This document shows, piece after piece, positions 47,510 to 59,533 of a stretch of 64,000 bases of DNA; position 1 is the first letter of the stretch, and the number at the start of each line of letters is the position of its first letter. The position numbers and the translations under genes were made by a program. Source of the stretch: Citrus sinensis (Eukaryota > Streptophyta > Magnoliopsida > Sapindales > Rutaceae); NCBI RefSeq assembly GCF_022201045.2, contig NC_068560.1:31575501-31639500 (forward strand), given 5' to 3'. The notes under the pieces are model-generated. The model was not told the DNA's origin, made no database searches, and saw only the letters and a list, made by a program, of their open reading frames with translations.

Positions 47510-48517
47510 TAGGGATGGCAATGGAGAGGGGGAGAAGAGGAGATCAATCTCTCTGTATTCATTCTTGATATTTTGTGTATGTCCCCGTCTCCATCATAAT
47601 TATTTGAAAGAATCATCATCCCCTCCCCGAATAATAACAGGAGATCCCCGAGGGTCCCCGATCCTCGAATAACTAATACATTTTTTGTTTTCGATTTTGA
47701 GTTAATCATATTAAAATAAAAAAATTCAAATAAAAGTAAAGTTTGAAATATATCTTATATTAATATCCATTACAAAAGTCACATACATTAAATTAGTAAG
47801 TAATGCAACATGTAAGGGATACAAACTTCTTTTATAAACTATCGTGAATAAATTAATAGTCTAATATAAAATGGTTACAAATAAAATCGAATTTATATTC
47901 AAAATTAACTTTTTCAATGGTGGCGTAGGCACTTTATAAATGTGGAATATTCCCTTTACAGCACAATAGTTAAGTCGGAGCAAATCAAGAGTAAATATTA
48001 GATTAAATTAGATTAGATTAGATATTAAAATTATGATTCGCTGTGGGCAATTATAACATCTAAAAATAAATAAAAAATAGATTTAAGTTTAAAACATTTA
48101 ATGAATATTAAAATTAAAATAAAATTTTTGGGCAAATAGAATTTACCCGGTTTTTTTAATGTGCTAAATAAAAATTTAGGACTTTAATTAGTTAATTAGA
48201 CCTAAAAGTTTAATAATATAAATATTTTGATATTTTTTATTTTTACCAATATTTATAATTTTATAATTCAAATTTTATTATTTATTTACTAGTAATTTTA
48301 AAAAATAAAAATAAAATTTAAAATTAAAATGAGAAAATGGGTAGGGGATAGGGATTCTACCTCATCCTTGTCCCCTCCCCGAATAAGAAATTGGATAAAA
48401 AAATTTCCCCGTCCCTTCCCCGAATAAGAAATTGGGTATGAAATTATCCTCATACCCTCCCCGAATGGGGAAAATCCCTGAGGATACCCGTCCCTGTGTG
48501 GATTTTTGCCATCCCTA
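47510..48517. mobile_element. hAT-like MITE, copy 3
   Basis: 1008 bp, from TAGGGATGGCAATGGAGAGG to TTTTTGCCATCCCTA. The flanking 8-bp duplication is TCTGAAAT (47502-47509) and TCTAAAAT (48518-48525), one base different. Subterminal regions carry repeated CCCCGAATAA/TCCCCG words and are more GC-rich than the core. It has no coding capacity. Confidence 0.9.
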
Positions 48518-48525
48518 TCTAAAAT

Positions 48526-49618
48526 CTTGGAAAATGGGCGGGTTGGTTCATCACTTAATTCTGTTGACGTGTAATCAATCCATTTTAGAAAAAAAAAAGA
48601 ATAATAATAACATTTTAAATTTTTTATCTTAGACTTTATTTTAAATAATAAATATTATTTATTAGGTGGTTTGTAATTTTTATATGATCTAAGTATATTA
48701 TTTTACTAATTAATTGACGAATGACTTATTATTTGAGTAGTTTTTTAAAATAAAAAAAACAAACTTGAGATGTATAAAACAACTCTTAAAAAAATTTATA
48801 TTTGTTGAATAATATTATATTATTTGTTTTGCTTTCAGACTAGTCTATATATTCAATGCAGGTTATGATTGAGATGGGAAAAAAAAAACTGATAATAAGA
48901 AAAGACTTTGAGCTAGTTTTTTCTTGATTTCTCCCCATTTGAATAACAAAAATCTTTGAATATGTTTGGGTACAATTTCATTTATACAAAGTACTTTTCA
49001 CTAATTTTTTTTGTCGCGTGTATTACTCATCTATCGGAATTATATTTATGTCGCATGTAACAATTTTTTTTTTGGTTTTTTATTTGGAAGGATATATTCT
49101 TGCTTGCTTTGAAAACACAAATTCTTAGGGCGGGCGATCTCTCATTTGACTATGTTTTTTCATATAATTGAGAGAAATTATTTTTAAGAGAAAAATGAAA
49201 AGAAGAGAGTACATAATAAGGTGGAATTATATAACGAATCAGAGCAACTTTCAACAAATCTTATCTGATTATATTGGGCTATACCCAAACGTGAAGAAAA
49301 ATGCTATCTTGCAATACAATGGACTGTATCAAAATAAATAAATATAGTACATAATGTTCACTGATTTAAATATTTAATTCTAATATAGTGTACACTATTA
49401 CATTGAAATAAGTTACATATGATATTACTTTACGGGCTTACATATTACATAATCTCTGACGTTGTGCATCACTAAATTTTAATAGAATAAAACCCTTAAC
49501 TTGTACGCTATTACACTTCTATTTTTTATGTATGTAATTATTTTCTAAAAAAGTAACCTTAATGATTTTATTCCATTTCGAGTAAATAATATTATAAACA
49601 AGATCGGTGGCTGTCCAT
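48526..49618. other. AT-rich intergenic region
   Basis: Nothing recognisable on either strand. Confidence 0.5.
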
Positions 49619-49627
49619 CCATTACTA

Positions 49628-49667
49628 GGGTCCCTCTATCTTACATGCATGTAAGATAGAGATTGCC
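49628..49667. mobile_element. 40-bp palindromic micro-insertion, copy B
   Basis: Starts GGGTCCCTCTATCTTACATG and continues CATGTAAGATAGAGATTGCC. It is identical to copy A at 34731 in the central 24 bases and nearly so outside. It is flanked by the 9-bp duplication CCATTACTA (49619-49627 and 49668-49676), unrelated to the flanks of copy A. Confidence 0.85.
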
Positions 49668-49904
49668 CCATTACTATCTGTATAATTGCGCAAACCAAGG
49701 GGGGGAATTGTTACGACGAGCATAATGGAAAATTAATGATTGAAAAAGATCATCTTAAAAGAACTGGGTGTATAAACAAATATTAAGAATGTACTTAGCA
49801 ATAGCAAACCACCAGCCAATCATGTAGCCCACCCAGTCGAGGGCCCATATTTCAAAATTGAGAAAAGAGAAGCCACGCCTGCGCATAAGTCGCAGACAAC
49901 GACT

Positions 49905-51115
49905 ACGGTGGGCAGGATGCGGTTCAGCTCGGTTCTAAACCGATTGGTTAACCGAAATTGAACCGAATCGAACTAAACCGAATATATTTTAGTTCGATTT
50001 GCTTCATGGATGTGCGAAGTTCTACTAAAGTGAAATTGTGAGACCAGTAGCACCATCTTCTTTGAGTTGACAACAAATTAGGCTTTGCATAGCCAAGCTT
50101 TGCAACCATATTAAAGATGCGTTTGGAATTGAGGTTAGGTGATTATAGTTTAAAAGGTACAGTACTAAAGTATTTTAGTAAACATTAATTATTGTATCTT
50201 AAAAAAAATATTGATATGATTTTTTATTAGTATGATAAAAAAATATATTATATTTTTAATAATTTTATAAAAATTATTATTTAAAATTTATATTTATTAC
50301 ATATTATTAATATTTATTTTATAATTATATTTTTTTTTACAGCAGTTATAGTTTAAAAATTACAATACTTCAATCCCAAACAGGACCTAAATAAAAGAAA
50401 ACCAATGAAAAATTCAAGCTTCCTAACTTGTAAAACAAGGACACAAACAATTAAGATTTTCCAGATTACTTCAAAAGCTAATAAAGTAATTTCACTTTGA
50501 TAATTGATTATAAACCAGTGATTTCATAACCATCTTAGATGAATAGTATATGGGAAATGGATCAAGATACCCGATATTGCTGCAATGCTAAAAGCTTCAA
50601 AGTACTCTACCAATTAGAAGAACACCATATCTACACTTGAATTTTGAAGAGCATATTCAATACAAAGGCCGTTTTGATCAAACTAGACGAGTGTCGGCTG
50701 CAGTGGAGGATTCGTGAGTGACGATCATCGACCAACAAAAGATAATGACAAGAGACAAGCCAGCCTCTGACTATGGTAACGGCTTGAATTGTGATTGATG
50801 GTTGGTTGATGCTTCAATCGTGAGTGACAAACGGTGGTTGGCAAAGATGATAGCAGGAGACAACATAAATTGGTGGTGAGTTCGTGACCGCTAGTGTGAG
50901 ATCATGATTGTGTAAAAGCTTGCTGATTGCCGGCAAATGCCAATCTAGGGTTAGAAAATTAGGAATTACTGAATTGATTTTGATTTTTGTTATTAAATAA
51001 TATTTTTAATTAAATTGACCGAACCGATTGGTTTGTCAATTTGGTGCGGTTTTGAGCCAAACCGAATACAAATCACTTGGTTTGATTATTTTGGAACTGT
51101 TCGGTTTTTGCCTTC
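49905..51115. other. ACCGAACC-rich repeat block, possible old hAT-type element
   Basis: The left part (GCGGTTCAGCTCGGTTCTAA, AACCGATTGGTTAACCG) and the right part (GACCGAACCGATTGG, CCAAACCGAATACAA, TGTTCGGTTTTTGCC) share these words, as in the subterminal regions of other GC-word-rich MITEs. The ends are not resolved and no target duplication was found. The MITE at 50115-50387 lies inside. Confidence 0.35.
50115..50387. mobile_element. Tourist-like MITE, short copy
   Basis: Left end AGATGCGTTTGGAATTGAGG; right end CAATCCCAAACAGGACC. TAA lies on both sides (50112-50114 and 50388-50390). The end sequences resemble the element at 20059-20642. The left arm GATTATAGTTTAAAAGGTAC and the right TTATAGTTTAAAAATTACAA are direct rather than inverse matches. 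Confidence 0.6.
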
Positions 51116-51126
51116 CAAACCATTTT

Positions 51127-51652
51127 GAAAAATCAGATTTTGAAAAAGGCACTCCTTATCTTCTTTTCAAAATTTCTTTTTAAAATCTGTTATAAAATAG
51201 GGTGATTTTACCAAACTTGATTCCTAAAGAAATTTACCAAACGTTAAAATTAGTTTTATTTTTTCAAAATTATTTTTTAACCCTCCAAAAACAGAGTAAG
51301 AAGCCACAACATTTATGAAATTATATTAAATATAAAAATAAGGCAAATGCTAAGTTACAATTATTGTAACTTACATATTTCATGTGAACCGCATAAATTG
51401 CGGGTCTTATAATTTTATGTGGTTCACATGAGAGGTGTAAGTTACAATCATTGTAACTTAAAGGCTCCCTAAAAATAATTCTTAAAATGAGATTTTGAAA
51501 AACTACTCCTCTTTTTTAAAAAAAAAAAAAAATTTGTTATAATATGAGTGATTTTACCAAACTTGATTTCTAAAAAAATTTACCAAATATTAAAATTAAT
51601 TTATTTTTCAAAATTACTTTTTAACCCTCCAAAAACAGTTCCAAACAGGTCC
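51127..51652. repeat. Direct repeat pair flanking a hairpin insertion
   Basis: 51127-51293 and 51487-51652 share GATTTTACCAAACTTGATT, AATTTACCAAA and TTTTTAACCCTCCAAAAACA in the same order. The second copy ends TCCAAACAGGTCC followed by TAA, a Tourist-like end, and both resemble the inverse of the left half of the MITE at 20059. They are probably two fragments of one MITE family. Confidence 0.65.
51342..51469. mobile_element. 128-bp hairpin insertion, copy D
   Basis: Starts GGCAAATGCTAAGTTACAAT and ends CATTGTAACTTAAAGGCTCC, then C, so it lies inverse to copy C at 34914. The arms pair as TTCATGTGAACCGCATAAA with TTTATGTGGTTCACATGAG, and each arm carries its own small palindrome (GTTACAATTATTGTAAC and GTTACAATCATTGTAAC). 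It is flanked by the perfect 9-bp duplication TAAAAATAA (51333-51341 and 51470-51478). Confidence 0.85.
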
Positions 51653-52064
51653 TAAAACCTTAGAAACCAATGTGAATCCACCTGTCATTGTCAATATTTC
51701 TTTTTGGCCTCGGCGGCTACACTAGCAAACCCTAAATACAATCTTTTATTTTTCTTAACAGCTCGTGAGACCAACCGAATACGACATTAAAAATCACCAA
51801 TCTAAGAATAAGAAAAGACGTAACAGCTGGTCATAAAAACATTAATTCTAAGGGGGAAAAAATATTCATCTGAAAATTCTTAATTAATGTTATTTAATTA
51901 AATTGATCCTATTATAAAATCTTGCACCTGGGACTCTCGAAAATAGATCATTCAGATCATATGTCTTAATGTCTGCACTAACAAGAACATTAATTCGGAA
52001 ACAAAAATATATATATATATAATTTCAGTTATATTTTATTTACGGTTGCTTCTCAACAAGGAAT

Positions 52065-52340
52065 TTAAGCAAATACGGCCCCTGGTATTTGAAGGAAAGC
52101 CGCGGTTTCGTTGCGCTTCAATTCCTGACGCTGACAGGAATCAGGATTCTTGTAGTTGGGCTTAGAGAAACACGTGTACCGTGTAGAATTGCCAACTTGT
52201 TCACTGTGCAATCGAAATGGACGAATCAGATGTCGCACCAAATCTACTGCTTCTGCTTGTAGACTCTTTCCACACTCCTTTATTTTTTTTTGGGCGGACG
52301 TGTTTGTTTTTTCTATTTTATCTCGACAGCAAATCGGCAA
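52065..52340 (-). other. Unassigned 91-codon open frame
   Basis: The segment is clearly less AT-rich than its surroundings, which could mean former or present coding sequence. The frame contains SLQAEAVDLVRHLIRPF and a cysteine-bearing C-terminal half (STRYTCFSKP, PDSCQRQE). I do not recognise a domain, a signal peptide or convincing splice sites. It could be a small gene, an exon remnant or chance. Confidence 0.2.
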
Positions 52341-53097
52341 TTAGCTTCTTTCGGCCAAAAAGAAGTAAAAAACAAGTTATTTGATTAAGAAAAAGTTATT
52401 TTATTTAAATCTACAAATTGAATTACAGAATGATGTATTGTCATTTATGACTCATTATCTAGAGCCTATTTGTTTTTCCGAATTTTTTTTTTTTTGCTGA
52501 ACACTGAATGCCCGTCAGTTTCAATAATTAAGTTATTTTAAGTGGTTTATTTTTCCTACAAAAACAAAAAAAAAGTACCTTTAGTTTAGTTAAAATTTAT
52601 ATTGATTCAGATTTAAAACCAAAAACCACCTAAATGAAAATGATCCTCTTAATTAATTATTTTCAATTCATCACACAACACAAGACGGCGGTACTGGTAC
52701 ATGTTCTTTTCTTCTTTTATTGGTTAGATTGATTAATGGATCAATTTCCTCTCAAAAAAAAAAAAATTGATTGATTAATTTATATGAAAAGACAAAGATC
52801 ACTGGAATTTTGTTAACATGCAAAGCATTATGGGGAAAAAAAAAGATTATATAGTAGTACCAGAAAGCATTTTTCTATACATCAAAATAAAGTTATAATT
52901 ATTAATTTATGTTACATGTGAGGGAATTTTTTCTTACTAAACTAGGTAGGAGGAGAAATTTAGAAGCAATTAATGCAGATGTTGAATAAATATTATAAGA
53001 GACAACAAGCATCCCATAAATTTTTGTGCAAAAAGTTTTGTGGTGGCTGCCATTAGATTAATTAATATTTACCTACTGAGTTTCTTTCGAAAGAAAT

Positions 53098-53350
53098 ATA
53101 GAAGAAAAAGTGGATCAATAAAGTGTTGGCTCCACTGGCAATGAAGTCCCTTAAGTGGCTTGATTGGGTTTGCTCTCCAGTTCGAGTCGCAGGGAAGTCG
53201 CCTTTGTTGGGAGAACTTGTACCTCTCGGTTCGAGCGGAGACTTCTAGTCTGCATTGTAGTACGGGCTTAAAGGTGCCTTCCACAGTTGAAGCCCTCCCC
53301 AGAATACCTCGTGGTCAAAAATAAAAAAAAAATAGAAGAAAAAGTGGATC
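53098..53350 (+). mobile_element. SINE-like retroposon, copy 2
   Basis: The element (53117-53331) runs from GTGTTGGCTCCACTGGCAAT through a B-box-like CAGTTCGAGTCGCAGG to CCTCGTGGTCAAAAATAAAA. It is flanked by a 19-bp duplication starting ATAGAAGAAAAAGTGG (53098-53116 and 53332-53350). It matches the inverse of 33070-33298 throughout, apart from a shorter 5' end. Confidence 0.85.
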
Positions 53351-54849
53351 CGGCTAAATGAATACATTTTTAATAAGCAATAGATTCATAAAGCTAATGC
53401 ATTGTTGAATATCAATTTGTTTTCACATTCCATACAACGACCCAAAGACAAAACACCTTTTGGAAGTTTGAAAATGTTTGTCTTTTAAATATCTTGTTCC
53501 TAATGCTAAACATGCACTAAATGCTAAGATTATATATAATGAAATAAACAACTACGATCGCCCCCCCCCCCCACCACCACCACCCTTTTTTTTTTCCTTC
53601 GTTTGCACTCTATTGGTTTTGTGTTGTAGGGTTGTAGATTCATTGCACTTAATTTGCAGTTTCGATTGTTTTGTTGTGGGGAGATGACGTCTTAATAGTG
53701 CACGTTGGTGTTGGGATATGATTGTGAGTTGCGACAATGCTCTCATAATCATAATCATAATCATTTGAGAAAATGCGCCAACAACAGCTTAATTGATATT
53801 GTGGGCAGGCAAGATTAATAGATACGATCTTTTAATTATATGGTGATAATTAATTAACAAGACAATGTTAGAGCTGTAATTGAACAACATAAAATTGTTC
53901 AGGTTTCGATCATTTTATGTGTCATACGGAAACGTGGTTTAGTTGAATCATCATCATAACAATGATACTGATATCTGTTAGGTTATTTGCACTTCATCTC
54001 ATCCCAGGAGTAGCATAAGAGGAACCAATATTTAATACTCATTCGGTATGATTTCTCCATTGACCAAATGAGTTTTTTTCAATTTTTTTTTTACCGTTTG
54101 GTTTTAATTGGAGGAGATTTTTTGGGATTAAAATAACTATTGTTTCTACTATGAGAAACTCAAATTTGGTGTTTAAAAGTTGTTTTCAAATGCTTATTTT
54201 TGTCTTCGTAATATTAATTTTGAATACATATCGTATTTGTAATATATATTTTGAAATTTTTATAATTTTCCATTTCAAAATTACATTTTTCTCTACTTAA
54301 AATTTATTGTTGGATTGAATGATTTCACTGTATGTTAATAGCTAAAATTTTTTCCAAACATCTAATTTGACGTTTAATTTTTCCTAATCATTTATGACAA
54401 TTCCAACAACAATATTTAGAAAATGCACTTAGCAGAAGCTAAATTTGATGAGCAAACAACTAATTTTTATTTTATTTTATTTTGTTAAATACCTCTTACC
54501 CTTACTAAAAGCTCCTTTATTAATGTAGGTAGCGAAATTAACTTTGTATCACCTCACTTGTCGCAAAAATTCATGTTGGCTACGCATCACCTAAGTTTTG
54601 CTTTTTGACTTTTTTTGTATTAACCAACTATTTTGTCTTTAATATCATTAGAAGATATGGAAGAATATGTGCTAAAAGACTATTTTACCCTTACAACAGT
54701 TTCTTGATCTCTCTATGCATCAATAAAACTTAGAAATGTTGAAAAGAATAAAGCAAAATAAAGGAAAACAAAATCAATTTTGGGTCTTAATTAAGGATTA
54801 ATTTGTTTAAACTATGAAAATTTCACTTAAGGTTTAGGGTTGTTGACAA

Positions 54850-54865
54850 GGGGGGGGGGGGGGGG
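54850..54865 (+). repeat. G16 homopolymer
   Basis: Sixteen consecutive G residues within very AT-rich DNA; it could form a G-quadruplex and is a likely sequencing or assembly soft spot. Confidence 0.9.
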
Positions 54866-55120
54866 ACATATAGGGCTAAAGGGTGCCGTGGCACTGTAGA
54901 GTTTAAAAAAAGATTTGGGGTGATTAAATAAAATATAAAAATTTAGTGTTAAAGTCCATATTAGCATTTGCGCATTAATATTTGATAGACATTGTACTTT
55001 AAGGCTTGGAAGTTTATATGGAGCGGGGATTCTTTTCCTTTGTAATTATGTATTTTCCTCCATAGATTATAAATACAATTTTTTTTTCATATGGTATTGA
55101 CAGTAAATAATAGTCTCAAT

Positions 55121-55122
<2 letters not shown>

Positions 55123-55171
<49 letters not shown>
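55123..55171. repeat. (AT)n microsatellite
   Basis: An uninterrupted AT dinucleotide run of about 49 bases. Confidence 0.95.
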
Positions 55172-55173
<2 letters not shown>

Positions 55174-58100
55174 ACTTTTAATGATTCGGTTTGTTACTAA
55201 TTTATTATTTTTAAGAACTTGAAAATTGAAATTAAATTTGATCACGTAGAATTTTCGTCTGAGCTCCTCCCTTGGTTGTTGAAACGACGTAATTGATGCT
55301 GTGACCACATCAAATTCCTAATGGTCTTAACGATATAATAATTATTAATCGATACAAAATGTAAACTTAGAAGCTATGGAGTCATTGTCAGAATTCTTTA
55401 GTGACTACATGAAATTTTGCCAGATTGAGGTGATGGAGAATAATTTCCAATATATCGACCTAAAAGAAACAAAATGCCCCGGCCCCCTAATGACCTTTGG
55501 TTGCTTTTTTCCATTGTAGAAGGCGTCATCAACTTGGAAACGAATTAGGGACAAACTTGAATAGGCCTACAGGGACCAGGGTACCAGGCAGTATTGGAGT
55601 TGATGTAACTACAAGCTTCAGAATTCACGAACACTTAAAGTAGTGGGGAAATCCTTCATGTTCGAATGCAGAATTGCGTATTGAATTATTGATAGTCATT
55701 ATTCAGTAGTTTCTGTCTTTTGTTTAATCAATTTTCAAGTTGGAAAGAAGTTGGATGCAGATGTTAGTTAGCCCATGCATGAGCATGGTGCATGCCTGGG
55801 TGTCGCAAAACTGTGCTAAATTCAAGGCTCTGAAATCTGAATATTGGCCCATCAGCTAGCTAGATTTGCTTTCAGAGATTGTGCAACCCTGGTCTGTTTG
55901 TGACGTGGCACACGCAGATTGGTGCACCTTCCCAGTTGCAATGACTTAACAGTATGCTGGCTGTGTAAGATCAGAACTCATTGTGAGAATCTGAACTATG
56001 TCAGATGGCAACAAAAGGAAACAGCAAGCAAGTTCCCCGAATTTGAGGTCCATATCCCCGGTTTCTTGAACAAGTCAACAAAATCGACCCAGTTCTTGTG
56101 ATATATACATATATATATAATATATACACGAGAGCCGGACCAGTACATTGAGCCCACATGCCCAGGTTAGAATTTTTAGTAGCGTACTTCGCGCTTTGAA
56201 TCACATGCTACGATGAACGACAGAATGATTGTTAATTATGTATAAATCATTTGTTAAACATATTTAATCAAAGACTAATCTTGGTGTTTTGCTAGGTGAT
56301 GAGCTGTGAAACAAGCTAGGGCATATATTCTTATTTGCAACTTGTTCAATTTCTCGGCAGCCAAAGCCTTAGGCATCGAGAGACTTGTATTATCACTGCC
56401 ATATGTTAATCTCATTCCATAAATCAATCAATTTATGACAAGTCAGTTAAGGTTTCTTCTTTAAAAATAAAATAAAACAAAATAACATTAAGGTTGATGT
56501 TAATTAATTTTCTACATATGATAAATATAAGGGATGATATATATGTTGTCATTTTTTAGTATAGACAGGGTGCATATAGAGTATCTGTCTTTTAAAAGTT
56601 ACGGATATTTATACTTGAGAATAATTATATATATATATATATATATGCTTGAGGAGAAATGTGTTACCTATTGGTAAATGGGAATTATAAAATTATACAA
56701 TCAATTTCACTTGCTTGAGAAATTTCTTCTTGCTCGCTATTGAAGAAAACTAGAGATGCAAACTGTGATGCGTGAGTAATGTACTAAAATTGGAGTCTGA
56801 AACTTGATACTAAAAATAGTAAATTGATTACAAATCTAATTTAATATATTAAGCGAATATTAATAATAGATCCACAAGCGAGCTATATCTTTCCGAAGAG
56901 ATCTTAAGGAAGAAAATGACAGGATTAAAGAAATAACATTAGCCAAATTGCATTTCTAAATTACACTAAATCAGTCACAGGAATCTCATATATATTAACT
57001 ACAATTTCGGTGATACATTCAAAGGAATGCCAGTTGGTCATCGATTTTCCTTCTATTTTAATCCTTGCATCGATACTTTCAAATTGCACAGTAATATAGA
57101 AATTCTCAACTCATTACTCACAAATTCATCACCTAGATAAAAATAAATATATAAAAATTCGGTGTAGTCAATATTCCATGGAAGTAGAATGCCCCCAAAA
57201 ATAAGGGAAGGAACCCCAGAGAATGTCTTATTGATGTGAGTTAATTATCATTTTCAATACAAGTTAGGTACCATTAAATAAAACAGAATAAAGGTGTAGA
57301 TAATTCCACCCGATTATTTTTGTAAACCCACCTCGCTTCTATAAATAATCATAATATTTTACAAAATTATAAATTAACGATAAGTTTAAATAAATAAATA
57401 AATAAATAAAATCATTATTTTAATATATATTTCTTTCTTTTCCGATTTAGGTCTTTGACCATTTGAATTACTTTAAAATAAGTTTAATGTGATTATTTTA
57501 CCATTATAATAGAAAATAACTAAATTGCTCCAAGAAACATATATTATTATATGTACTAGTTTAGACATGTAGTTTTATGCTTTATAATCTAATATGTTAT
57601 AAATAAAATTTAATAATTTTCAATATGTTACTTGTCATAAAAATATTTTGTTAGCTTGCTTGAATATTATTTATAAATACATTATTTAGAAATAATAAAT
57701 TTTGTATAAAAAATTCGAAGTTAAAATAATTTTTTTATGTATTTTAGTACTTTTAGCTTATGAGGCTAAAATAGTCGTATTAAATTTATGCTGAAAGCAA
57801 CTTCAATAGTCAAATATAAATAAGAAAATATAGTAAAAAAATGAAGATGGATTTAATTGATAAGTTCTCCAAATTTATTCTTCATTTGAAATTTTTATAA
57901 ATAATATAAATTTACGGTAATAATTTTTTAAAAGTGGAGTAGGTGTTTATAAAAATTGTGGGATGAAAATATCACCATCCAAAAAATAGTAATTGATTAT
58001 AATATTGGTGGAAGTGAAACTAACCAAAACCTTCTTTTTTAAAAAAGAAAAAAGAAAAAATTAACCATTCTTCTTCATGTTTTAAAAATTCATCTGAATT

Positions 58101-59329
58101 CTCTTATGTTACGATACTAAATAGACCAATACTCGTTTTGGAGGACACTTCCATCCCTCACACAAATTTAAAAGTGGAAAAATAAATGAACTTCAAGGGT
58201 AAATTTGCAGCAAAGTTATTGGCATTAACGTCTGGAGGATTGAGGCGGATTTGAGATAATGAGAGGAAAATGATTAATTTTGCTAAAGATTAAAGAAGAA
58301 GGGGTGGGTTTATTTTGCTATGAACGTAGTAGGAAGAGGAGAAAAGAGGACCGCAACGGTAGTATGTCTTGGGAAGGAGAGTTTGCGAGTAGGCACATAG
58401 TCTTCATCGTAGATGATTACAGAGTGACTGTTTGTGGAGAGTCACATGGATTCCTCTGAACATGTACAGACACCTGAACTCAGCTGAATCATCAATTGTG
58501 TAGACAGGCTCTCTCACTTTTTATTTCTTATACACCTTCCATCAGAATCTCAATGCTGCTAGCTACTTTCACCTTTTCGTCTCCTTTCTCCTTTTTAGCG
58601 TCCATGTGTCCTACCCAGGCCATTATTAATTCCATTATTAATTCTCACCCAATGAAACAACACCCCTCCACCCCATCGTCACATATAATTAGGCATGATG
58701 CACCTCTGTTTCAATCGTAAATAGTATAATATTTTCGGACAGAGTATAATATTTTCATACTAGACTCCTCTCGTGATATAGATCACTTTATTTTTTATAA
58801 ATTTCGTGTCACTTGTATTTTAATATTAGTATATAATTACAATTTAATTACTTTTATTTTTTCACTTATTAGCTACTAATCACATTAATAAAATTTGCTC
58901 AGAAGAAGCAAGATTAGGAGAGGATCTTGATACATTTTTGTAACCAAACTAGCTGAAAGACAACTTTGACCTCTATCTTATTGCACCAACAAATGTTTTT
59001 CACCAAGGAGACGACCGTCATTCCACTAAAATTGGTGCTCATTTCACCATATGCCTTTGGACCCACGACGCTACTTCCATAATTTTCAAATTACTTTTAT
59101 TTTTTGTTTCATTTTTTTTTCCTTTTCTCTGTAAGGACTTGGCTATTGTGGTGTATGTTATTAGTTTGTAAATTTTGAGGACAATCCTGAAACAGTATGA
59201 CTAGCTTATAGCTCCAATTGCCAAGAGAATCTCTCTGTCTGTGTGGTCTAAGTGACTGCTGGTCTACAGTGCAATCTCACGTGCAACACGCTGTAGCTTT
59301 TGTTTGTTATCTCTCTCAGATTAAAACAT

Positions 59330-59337
59330 CTATAAAG
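59330..59337 (+). promoter_or_regulatory. Candidate TATA box of the bHLH gene
   Basis: CTATAAAG, about 204 bases before the ATG, would give a leader of about 170 bases. Confidence 0.45.
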
Positions 59338-59533
59338 CCGCTTAATCTTCCTCACAGGGAGAGATCTATCATACATAAAAGGGCAACTTTGTTTGGTCTT
59401 TTGGGAATGTAGTGCTTGCCTTGCCAACTAGCTTATCTCAAACTCAGAAAGCCCAGTTTCTTTCATTGGGGTTTCTTTAAAGGAATCAGTTTCACCTTCA
59501 ACAAGCTTTTATCCACCACAACTTCTCTCCTTT

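Larger units (their letters stand above)
53351..59533. other. Long gene-poor intergenic region
   Basis: No gene is supported. It contains a C12 run followed by CCACCACCACC (53561-53583), a G16 run (54850-54865) and a TA microsatellite (55123-55171). A less AT-rich stretch at 55380-56170 includes TGACGTGGCA at about 55899 and open frames without homology. The last 200 bases before 59534 form the bHLH leader. Confidence 0.5.

Noticed and set aside
55380..56200. Possible gene in a less AT-rich segment
   Set aside because: Frames are short, in conflict with each other, and resemble no family I know; it may be a non-coding transcript, but nothing in the sequence supports a call.
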